Below, piece by piece: positions 1 through 5,061 of a DNA stretch of 10,896 bases. Made by a program: the position numbers and the translations under genes. A model generated the notes under the pieces. The model saw only the letters and a list, made by a program, of their open reading frames with translations. It was not told the origin of the DNA and did not search any database. The DNA comes from JBFHKO01 sp041595355 (GTDB taxonomy: Bacteria; Pseudomonadota; Gammaproteobacteria; Enterobacterales; Aeromonadaceae), in contig JBFHKO010000075.1 in NCBI GenBank assembly GCA_041595355.1, positions 1 through 10,896 on the forward strand, read 5' to 3'. Numbering within the stretch: the stretch's first letter is position 1; the number at the start of each line of letters is the position of its first letter.

Positions 1-960
1 CTCCACCAGGGTGTCGATGGGTGGCACCGTGATCTCGAAATCATCGCGCATGGAGGCGTGGGATTCGGCCATCAGCCGGCCCATGCGCGCCAGATCGCCG
101 CTGGCCAGCGCCTGGGCGGCTTCCCGGGTGCGGGCGTTTTCGGTCAGGACATGGCGGGCGCGGCGGGCCACGACGGGATCCAGCTCGTCGCTGCGCGCAT
201 TGAAGGTGTCCAGCGGCAGATCGCGCAGCGCCGGTACGCCGAAGAACTCGGCGGCGGCTTCACACTGGGCCCGGCGGCTGTTGTATTCGCTCTCCACCAG
301 GCCACGCTTGACGTTGGAGTTGACGATGAGCACCGCCACGCCGTCCGGCATGGCCACGGCTTGGGTGTCCAGGCTGCGGCAGTCGATGAGCAGCGCATGG
401 CCGGCCCGGCCCTGGGCGGAGATGAGCTGATCCATGATGCCGCAGTTGCAGCCGACGAACTCGTTTTCCGCCTGCTGGCCGTTGAGGGCGATATCGGCTG
501 ACGAAATATCCAGGGCAAACAGCTCCTTGAACGCCTGGCCAACGGCGACTTCCAGCGATGCCGACGAGCTCAGGCCCGCGCCCTGGGGCACGTTGCCGCT
601 GATGGCCAGCTCGGCACCGCCCAGGCGGTAACCACGCTGTTGCAGCCCCTTGATCACACCGCGCACGTAGTTGGCCCACAGGTAGTCGGGGTGCGGGACT
701 ATGGGCTCGGCCAGGCTGAAACTGTCGCGCTGGTTGTCGTAGTCGGCGGCCAGTACGTGGATCTCCTGATCCTGGCGCGGTGAGGCGGCGATCACCGTCT
801 GGTAATCGATGGCGCAGGGCAGCACGAAGCCGTCGTTGTAGTCGGTGTGTTCACCGATCAGGTTGACACGGCCAGGAGCCTGGACGGTCAGCGCAGGCTC
901 GGCACCAAAGGCGGTGACAAAGGCCGTTTGGCTCCTTTTTTTCGGGGGCATCATCTTCAT
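1..960 (-). CDS. galK: Galactokinase, N-terminal 320 codons (cut by window edge)
   Basis: ATP-dependent cytoplasmic kinase that makes galactose-1-phosphate, the first committed step of the Leloir pathway. The translated minus strand carries the GHMP-kinase signatures: the galactokinase motif PGRVNLIGEHTDY at about residues 29-41 (R31 equals E. coli R28), the ATP-binding loop NVPQGAGLSSSAS at 123-135, and GCNCGIMDQL with the predicted catalytic base D177 (E. coli D174). It follows E. coli GalK closely up to residue 320; the family length is about 380, so roughly 60 C-terminal residues lie outside the window. Three in-frame ATGs occur at 960, 954 and 951. I chose 960 because a GAGGT Shine-Dalgarno (969-973) sits 8 bases upstream of it. 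The 951 ATG would match E. coli numbering exactly but is 17 bases from that site. It is the third gene of galETK, 11 bases after galT. No frameshift seen. Confidence 0.97.
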   Translation of the reverse strand, partial: MKMMPPKKRSQTAFVTAFGAEPALTVQAPGRVNLIGEHTDYNDGFVLPCAIDYQTVIAASPRQDQEIHVLAADYDNQRDSFSLAEPIVPHPDYLWANYVRGVIKGLQQRGYRLGGAELAISGNVPQGAGLSSSASLEVAVGQAFKELFALDISSADIALNGQQAENEFVGCNCGIMDQLISAQGRAGHALLIDCRSLDTQAVAMPDGVAVLIVNSNVKRGLVESEYNSRRAQCEAAAEFFGVPALRDLPLDTFNARSDELDPVVARRARHVLTENARTREAAQALASGDLARMGRLMAESHASMRDDFEITVPPIDTLVE

Positions 961-971
961 GGCGGGTTACC

Positions 972-2006
972 TCAGGTTTCACTGTAATGGCGGGCGCTGA
1001 CGGCGCGCAGTTTGTCGGCGGCCTGCTCGGCGGTCAGGTCGCGCTGAATTTCGGCCAGCATTTCGTAGCCGACCATGAACTTGCGCACGCTGGCCGAACG
1101 CAGCAGGGGTGGATAGAAGTGGGCATGCAGTTGCCAGTGGGCGTTCTCTTCGCCATCGAAGGGGGCGCCGTGCCAGCCCATGGAGTAAGGGAAGGAACAT
1201 TGGAACAGGTTGTCGTAGCGGCTGGTCAGCTGTTTCAGCGCCAGGGCCAGGTCGGTGCGCTCCGCCTCGCTCAGATCGGGGAAGCGCAGCACATGCCGTT
1301 TGGGCAGCAGCAGGGTCTCGAAGGGCCAGCTGGCCCAGTAGGGCACCACGGCCAGCCAGTGCTCGGTCTCGACCACGGTGCGTTCGCCACGGGCTTGTTC
1401 CTTTTCCACATAATCGACCAGCATGGGGCGACCCCGCTGGCGCCAGTAGGCGAGCTGGGTCTCCTGCTCGCGGGCGGCCTCGTTGGGCAGGAAGCTGTTG
1501 GCCCAGATCTGACCATGGGGATGGGGGTTGGAGCAGCCCATCATGGCGCCCTTGTTCTCGAATACCTGCACCCAGGGATAGGTTTGTCCCAGCTCGGCGG
1601 TCTGCTCGCACCAGGTGTTCACCAGGGTGGCGATGGCGCCGACCGGTAGTTCCGGCAGGGTCTTGGCATGATCCGGCGAGAAGCAGATGACCCGGCTGGT
1701 ACCGCGGGCGCTTTGCAGGGTGAACAGCGGATCGTCGCTGACCGGCGCCTCGGGGGTGTCGGTCATCAGGGCGGCGAAGTCGTTGGTGAACACATAGGTG
1801 CCGGTGTAGTCCGGGTTGCGCTCGCCGTTGACGCGCAGGTTGCCGGCGCACAGGTAGCAGTCGGGATCGTGGGCGGGACGCTCGTGGCGATCCGGCTTCT
1901 CCTGCTGCCCCTGCCAGGGGCGCTTGGCGCGGTGGGGCGAGACCAGCACCCACTGGCCGGTCAGCGGGTTGAAACGGCGGTGAGGATGGTCGGTAGGTTC
2001 GAACAT
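972..2006 (-). CDS. galT: Galactose-1-phosphate uridylyltransferase
   Basis: Exchanges galactose-1-phosphate with UDP-glucose to give UDP-galactose and glucose-1-phosphate through a covalent uridylyl-histidine intermediate; cytoplasmic. The protein has 344 residues (E. coli 348) and is similar end to end. Zinc-site residues match the E. coli enzyme: C50 and C53 in DPDCYLC, H113 in SPDH, and H162. The nucleophile is H164 in SNPHPHGQIWAN. The start at 2006 (MFEPTDHPHRR) is preferred over an ATG at 2042 because it matches the family N-terminus, has a GAGGT site (2014-2018) 7 bases upstream, and does not overlap galE. The gene begins 16 bases after the galE stop. Its TGA overlaps the GAGGT that serves galK, so termination here probably couples to galK initiation. 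Intact; no unusual residues noted. Confidence 0.97.
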   Translation of the reverse strand: MFEPTDHPHRRFNPLTGQWVLVSPHRAKRPWQGQQEKPDRHERPAHDPDCYLCAGNLRVNGERNPDYTGTYVFTNDFAALMTDTPEAPVSDDPLFTLQSARGTSRVICFSPDHAKTLPELPVGAIATLVNTWCEQTAELGQTYPWVQVFENKGAMMGCSNPHPHGQIWANSFLPNEAAREQETQLAYWRQRGRPMLVDYVEKEQARGERTVVETEHWLAVVPYWASWPFETLLLPKRHVLRFPDLSEAERTDLALALKQLTSRYDNLFQCSFPYSMGWHGAPFDGEENAHWQLHAHFYPPLLRSASVRKFMVGYEMLAEIQRDLTAEQAADKLRAVSARHYSET

Positions 2007-2022
2007 GGGGGTGACCTCATTG

Positions 2023-3039
2023 TTATGCATCGGGATAGCCATTGGGGTTGCGGGACTGCCAGCGCCAGGTGTCGGCAGTCATGTCGGCGATGCTGCGGCG
2101 AGCCGCCCAATCGAGCTCGCGTTCGGCCTTGCTGGTGTCGGCCCAGCAGGCCGCCACATCCCCCGGACGGCGGGAGCTGATCTCGTAGGCGAGGGGATGG
2201 CCACAGGCTGCGCCGAAGGCGGCGATCATCTCCAGCACGCTGCTGCCCTGACCGGTGCCCAGGTTGTAGATGTGCACGCCGGGGGTCCTGCCCTTGGCGC
2301 GCAAGGCAGCGATGTGGCCATCGGCCAGATCCAGCACATGGATGTAGTCGCGTACGCCGGTGCCGTCCGGGGTGGGGTAGTCGTTGCCGTAGACCCTCAG
2401 TTTCTCGCGCCGGCCGACGGCCACCTGGGCCAGGAACGGCATCAGGTTGTTGGGGATGCCCTGGGGATCCTCGCCCATGCGTCCGGACGGGTGCGCGCCC
2501 ACCGGGTTGAAGTAGCGCAGCAGGGTCAGGGACCAGTCCGGCTCGGCTGCCCCCAGATCCATCAGCATCTTTTCGACCACCAGTTTGCTCTGGCCATAGG
2601 GGTTGGTGGCCTGGGTGGGGAAGTCCTCCAGGATGGGCACGGCGTGGGGATCGCCGTACACCGTGGCCGATGAGCTGAACACCAGGGTCTTGACGCCCGC
2701 CTCGCGCATGGCCTTGATCAACACCAGGCTGCCGACAACGTTGTTGTCGTAATACGCCAGTGGCTTGGCCATCGATTCGCCCACCGCCTTCAGGCCGGCG
2801 AAATGGATGACCGCCTCGATCTGTTGTTCGCGAAAGATGCGCGCCAGCAGCGACTGATCGCGGATGTCGCCCTGGTAGATGACCGGCAGCTGACCGGTCA
2901 GCCCTTCAATGCGGGCCAGCACGCTGGGTTTGCTGTTGCAGAAGTTGTCCAGGATCACCGGCGTCAGGCCGGCCTCATACAGTTGCACGCAGGTGTGGCT
3001 GCCGATGTAGCCGGCGCCCCCCGTGATCAATACCTTCAT
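2023..3039 (-). CDS. galE: UDP-glucose 4-epimerase
   Basis: NAD-dependent cytoplasmic epimerase that interconverts UDP-galactose and UDP-glucose. It closes the Leloir cycle and also supplies UDP-galactose for surface glycans. It has 338 residues, the same as E. coli GalE. It is an extended short-chain dehydrogenase/reductase: the Rossmann motif TGGAGYIGSH is at residues 6-15, D58 lies in QGDI, and the catalytic Ser-Tyr-Lys set is S124 in SSSATVYG with Y148 and K152 in PYGQSK. The ATG at 3039 is preceded by a purine-rich GAGGAAAGAGA ribosome binding site. It is the first gene of galETK and lies directly downstream of the gal promoter and operator. A mutarotase gene (galM) might follow galK beyond the window; this cannot be seen here. 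Confidence 0.97.
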   Translation of the reverse strand: MKVLITGGAGYIGSHTCVQLYEAGLTPVILDNFCNSKPSVLARIEGLTGQLPVIYQGDIRDQSLLARIFREQQIEAVIHFAGLKAVGESMAKPLAYYDNNVVGSLVLIKAMREAGVKTLVFSSSATVYGDPHAVPILEDFPTQATNPYGQSKLVVEKMLMDLGAAEPDWSLTLLRYFNPVGAHPSGRMGEDPQGIPNNLMPFLAQVAVGRREKLRVYGNDYPTPDGTGVRDYIHVLDLADGHIAALRAKGRTPGVHIYNLGTGQGSSVLEMIAAFGAACGHPLAYEISSRRPGDVAACWADTSKAERELDWAARRSIADMTADTWRWQSRNPNGYPDA

Positions 3040-3097
3040 CGTTCTCTTTCCTCACCAGTTCAGCGCGACAGGCGATGGCTTGCCGCAGCGTTGCCCG

Positions 3098-3128
3098 TAT
3101 ATATAGCAGACAGGGCAAACGTTTACAC
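3098..3128 (-). promoter_or_regulatory. Probable galETK promoter
   Basis: Read on the minus strand, a TATATATA run (3105-3098) gives a good -10 element, placing the transcript start near 3092 and leaving a leader of about 50 bases before galE. At the expected -35 distance (about 3123-3128) the bases are GTGTAA, a poor match to TTGACA. A weak -35 fits an activator-dependent promoter, as the E. coli gal P1 promoter is, but I found no convincing CRP site upstream. The -35 area lies inside the palindromic operator, so a bound repressor should block polymerase. Confidence 0.55.
3113..3128. promoter_or_regulatory. LacI/GalR-family operator in front of galE
   Basis: The 16-mer GGGCAAACGTTTACAC is a near-perfect palindrome centred on the CpG at 3120/3121. 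It differs from the symmetric form GTGTAAACGTTTACAC at two positions in one arm. The central CG and the GTGTAAACG half-site are hallmarks of LacI-family operators, and E. coli GalR/GalS sites have this shape. It overlaps the -35/spacer region of the gal promoter. I therefore infer repression of galETK relieved by galactose. The actual protein could be GalR, GalS or another LacI-family member, since PurR-like sites are similar; gene context favours GalR. Confidence 0.72.
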
Positions 3129-3204
3129 CATCTGTCGTTTAAAAGCGTGACTCCCTTAAAGGTAATGTGGGCGCGAAAGCATGTAACTCATGCGCTATGT
3201 GTGT

Positions 3205-3228
3205 TTAAGTTGCTGTATTTAAACTTAA
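3205..3228. repeat. Inverted repeat TTAAGTT / AACTTAA
   Basis: TTAAGTT (3205-3211) and AACTTAA (3222-3228) form a perfect 7-bp inverted repeat with a 10-base spacer in the AT-rich part of the galE-lpp intergenic region. It lies about 115 bases upstream of the inferred gal transcript start. It could be a binding site for a dimeric regulator or a chance feature of AT-rich DNA. No known factor is assigned. Confidence 0.4.
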
Positions 3229-3460
3229 GTGAAGGTTGTGCGGCTTTGGGTGGATGGCGAGTCGGCTGGCGCGGTAAACGATGCCAATGGCGCGGATTGT
3301 CCTTCCCTCGATGAGGGTGTGCCACAGGGGATTGGGGCTGCATTACGGGGAGGGAGTGGCGTCGAGAGGGCCCCTTCGGGGAGTGGAACGTCCGCGCGAG
3401 GCGTGCGGGCACCGGCTGATCCGTTCCCCTTCGAGGGGGCGGTCTGAGGCGCGCCTGGGG

Positions 3461-3474
3461 GGTTGATCACAACC
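3461..3474. repeat. Short palindrome upstream of the lpp promoter
   Basis: GGTTG-ATCA-CAACC is a perfect 5-bp inverted repeat around a GATC-containing centre. It ends 25 bases before the lpp -35 element, a distance at which an upstream regulator could act. The evidence is the symmetry and position only. Confidence 0.35.
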
Positions 3475-3499
3475 GTCGGTCGGTCAATGCAAGTTCCGA

Positions 3500-3528
3500 T
3501 TGCAACGGACTTGGCCGAGGCATATATT
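3500..3528 (+). promoter_or_regulatory. Sigma-70 promoter of lpp
   Basis: TTGCAA (3500-3505) and TATATT (3523-3528) are separated by exactly 17 bases, a near-consensus arrangement suited to a very highly expressed gene. The transcript is expected to start around 3535-3538, giving a leader of about 65 bases that begins with the stem-loop at 3538-3569. A nearby TTGACG at 3569-3574 has no matching -10 element at the right distance and was not chosen. Confidence 0.72.
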
Positions 3529-3537
3529 CTCGCGGTG

Positions 3538-3569
3538 AGCATTTGAATTTATGCCATACTTCAAATGCT
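3538..3569 (+). promoter_or_regulatory. Perfect stem-loop at the 5' end of the lpp mRNA
   Basis: AGCATTTGAA (3538-3547) pairs perfectly with TTCAAATGCT (3560-3569), giving a 10-bp stem with a 12-base loop, extendable by one G-U pair. The stem base falls at or within a few bases of the predicted transcript start. The message would then begin almost directly with a helix, a layout known from ompA to protect mRNA from 5'-end-dependent decay. Alternatively it is a DNA operator. The ribosome binding site (3591-3597) stays outside the stem, so it should not block translation. Confidence 0.6.
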
Positions 3570-3602
3570 TGACGCAACCAAGGTAATTATAAGGGAGTAA
3601 AC

Positions 3603-3851
3603 ATGAACAAATATCAACTGCTGTTTGGAACCATCGCCCTGAGCGCCACCCTGCTGACCGGCTGTGCCAACACCAGCCAGCTGGAAACCGACGTTCAGAC
3701 TCTGTCTGGCAAGGTTGATCAGCTGTCCAGCGACGTGAGCGCGATGCGTGACGAGCAAGGCAAGCTGGCCGCCGACGTTCAGGATGCCAAGGCTGAAGCC
3801 ATGCGCGCCAACCAGCGTCTGGACAACATGGCCACTTCCTACAAGAAGTAA
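3603..3851 (+). CDS. lpp: Major outer-membrane (Braun) lipoprotein Lpp
   Basis: Abundant trimeric lipoprotein that ties the outer membrane to peptidoglycan. The 82-residue precursor has a signal peptide ending in the lipobox LLTGC, so C21 is lipidated and the mature chain has 62 residues. Hydrophobic a/d positions repeat along the whole mature chain (L27, V31, L34, V38, L41, V45, M48, L55, V59, A62, A66, A69, L73, M76), showing one coiled coil. The tail RANQRLDNMATSYKK matches E. coli Lpp, whose terminal lysine is the attachment point to peptidoglycan. Compared with E. coli (58 mature residues), three residues are missing near the N-terminus and a heptad, D50-A56, is inserted. An AAGGGAG site lies 5 bases before the ATG. 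It is transcribed alone from a strong promoter and ends at the shared terminator facing an L,D-transpeptidase gene. Confidence 0.95.
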   Translation: MNKYQLLFGTIALSATLLTGCANTSQLETDVQTLSGKVDQLSSDVSAMRDEQGKLAADVQDAKAEAMRANQRLDNMATSYKK

Positions 3852-3875
3852 GCCGTCCCAGCTGGTCCAGTGGGC

Positions 3876-3916
3876 AAAAAAGAGAGGCGCTGCATGCAGC
3901 GCCTCTCTTTATTTTT
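3876..3916. terminator. Bidirectional rho-independent terminator between lpp and the L,D-transpeptidase gene
   Basis: Positions 3879-3910 are a perfect 32-bp palindrome (16-bp arms centred between 3894 and 3895, core GCGCTGCATGCAGCGC). In RNA it forms a long GC-rich stem with a small loop. It is followed by TTTATTTTT on the plus strand and, read on the minus strand, by a run of six T. It can therefore stop both the lpp transcript and the converging transpeptidase transcript. Confidence 0.93.
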
Positions 3917-3933
3917 GGGCGGTTGCGGACGGC

Positions 3934-4857
3934 TCAGTAGCCGATCACCATCGGCAGGCCACTCATGGCCTTCATCTGCTCGGTGACCCGACGCTGGATC
4001 ACGCCCGGGGCATTGATGAACTTCAGGGTTTCCGGGCTCAGGATCAGCTTGCTGGGGCGCTGTTGTTCTTCCTCGGTGCGCGACAGCGGCTGGTGTACTT
4101 CCAGATAGCGCTTGCCGTTCGGCTCGGTCGCCATCTTGACGGGCTCGTCGATGATACGCACGCTTTCTCCCACCGGTACCTGTTCGAACAGGAACTCGAT
4201 ATCGTCCGGGCGCAGACGGATGCAGCCGGCACTGACACGCAGGCCGATGCCGAAATCCTGGTTGGTGCCGTGGATCAGGTATTCGCCGCCGCCGGCCGCC
4301 ATGCGCAGGGCGTATTTGCCCATGGGATTATCCGGGCCGGCCGGTACCACCTTTGGCAGCACCACGCCGTTTTGCAGGTATTCCTTGCGGGTGTTGCTGG
4401 TGGGCGTCCAGGTGGGGTTGGCCTGTTTGCTGATGATGTGGGTATTCATCACCGGTGTTGCCCGGCCGATGCGGCCGATGCCGATGGGCAGCACATGCAC
4501 CACGTTCTGCTTGCGTGGGTAGTAATAGAGGCGCATCTCAGACAGGTTGATGACGATGCCCTGACGCGGGCCTTCGGGCAGCAGCATCTGGGTGGGGATC
4601 ACCAGGCGGGTGCCGGGGGTAGGCAGAAAGGGGTCGACGCCGGGGTTGGCTTCCATCAGGGCCAGCAACCCCATTTGGAATCGGCTGGCGATCTCCTCCA
4701 GCGGTTTGCCGTCATGGGGCACGGTGTAATAAGTCGGCTCGCCGATGAGGCGGCTGTTCTCGGGGGGCAGCGGGTAACTGGTGGCGTGGGCCGAGGCCGC
4801 GCCCAGCAGCAGCAGCAGGCCGAGCCACAGGGCATGGCGCTGTGTGCGTGGTGACAT
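3934..4857 (-). CDS. Periplasmic L,D-transpeptidase, ErfK/YbiS/YcfS/YnhG (YkuD) family
   Basis: Family members use a catalytic cysteine either to link Lpp to meso-diaminopimelate in peptidoglycan or to make 3-3 crosslinks between stem peptides. The protein has 307 residues. A signal peptide with an LWLGLLLLLG core ends at AHA (about residue 25). A LysM-like segment lies at about 42-90 and the YkuD catalytic domain at about 99-235. The active-site signature is H196 in HGTN and S-A-G-C-I-R with nucleophile C212. A C-terminal tail of about 60 residues follows, as in YcfS and YnhG. The start at 4857 (MSPRTQRH) is chosen because AGGAGA lies 6 bases upstream and the signal peptide begins correctly; an ATG at 4890 adds an unlikely leader. 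It converges on lpp, as I recall ynhG (ldtE) does in E. coli. Sequence alone does not settle Lpp anchoring versus 3-3 crosslinking. Confidence 0.93.
   Translation of the reverse strand: MSPRTQRHALWLGLLLLLGAASAHATSYPLPPENSRLIGEPTYYTVPHDGKPLEEIASRFQMGLLALMEANPGVDPFLPTPGTRLVIPTQMLLPEGPRQGIVINLSEMRLYYYPRKQNVVHVLPIGIGRIGRATPVMNTHIISKQANPTWTPTSNTRKEYLQNGVVLPKVVPAGPDNPMGKYALRMAAGGGEYLIHGTNQDFGIGLRVSAGCIRLRPDDIEFLFEQVPVGESVRIIDEPVKMATEPNGKRYLEVHQPLSRTEEEQQRPSKLILSPETLKFINAPGVIQRRVTEQMKAMSGLPMVIGY
4396..4403 (+). other. Chi-type octamer GCTGGTGG
   Basis: Exact match to the E. coli chi sequence on the plus strand, lying antisense within the L,D-transpeptidase gene. Whether this organism's RecBCD uses the same octamer is unknown. 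Confidence 0.45.
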
Positions 4858-5061
4858 GGGTGTTCTCCTGGTTTCGGTTGCCGGGGTCAAGACGGGCCCC
4901 GTATTTGCCTGCCGATTGTTGTCAATTCACGGCCAAAAATCCATCCGCAGTGGATAATTTTTGTGGCCCGCCGCCGGCAGGCCGGCGCTTTTCATTTATG
5001 ATGGAACGCTGTCTGCGCGCCCGTTGCCGGGGCGGCGCCATCGCGGGGAGAATCCAGACCC
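4858..5061. promoter_or_regulatory. Divergent leader between the L,D-transpeptidase gene and recC
   Basis: This 204-base gap must hold both promoters. For recC, GATAAT (4953-4958) is the best -10, but I see no good -35 at 16-18 bases. For the transpeptidase gene, the minus strand has a perfect TTGACA (4925-4920), but the best -10 downstream (AATACG) is poor and only 14 bases away. Both promoter calls are tentative. The recC ribosome binding site is GGGGAG at 5045-5050, 11 bases before the TTG start. Confidence 0.4.
4972..4992 (+). promoter_or_regulatory. GC-rich hairpin with short T run in the recC leader
   Basis: CGCCGG (4972-4977) and CCGGCG (4982-4987) pair around a CAGG loop, followed by CTTTT (4988-4992). 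This resembles a short intrinsic terminator and lies between the candidate recC -10 (4953-4958) and the recC start (5062). It might attenuate recC transcription or end weak readthrough. The T run is short, so strong termination is doubtful. Confidence 0.4.

Larger units (their letters stand above)
3129..3495. other. Gene-free divergent intergenic stretch
   Basis: No reading frame here has a ribosome binding site or recognisable protein. The left part (3129-3235) is AT-rich, unlike its surroundings, and is probably upstream promoter DNA of the gal operon. It holds an inverted repeat at 3205-3228. The right part (3240-3460) is GC-rich and holds three short hairpins: CCCTC-gat-GAGGG (3305-3317), CCCC-ttc-GGGG (3371-3381) and CCCCT-tcg-AGGGG (3426-3438). 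None is followed by a T tract. A further GGTTG-ATCA-CAACC palindrome lies at 3461-3474, just upstream of the lpp promoter. Function unknown. Confidence 0.6.

Noticed and set aside
2007..2042. Longer galT start (ATG at 2042, 12 extra residues)
   Set aside because: It would overlap galE, the extra residues have no family counterpart, and the ribosome binding site is correctly spaced for the ATG at 2006.
3456..3471. CRP site upstream of lpp (TGGGG-N6-TCACA)
   Set aside because: The right half is perfect, but the left half matches the TGTGA consensus at only three of five bases. No better CRP site was found upstream of galE either.
3225..3542. Minus-strand frame of 105 codons and two small plus-strand frames in the galE-lpp gap
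   Set aside because: No ribosome binding site and no recognisable protein. They span hairpins and the lpp promoter.
3569..3590. Alternative lpp promoter using TTGACG and TAATTAT
   Set aside because: The spacing is only about 10 bases, and the transcript would start on or past the ribosome binding site.
3748..4854. Plus-strand open frame of 368 codons running from lpp across the transpeptidase gene
   Set aside because: It overlaps lpp out of frame, reads through the terminator palindrome, and lies antisense to a gene with a clear catalytic motif and signal peptide.
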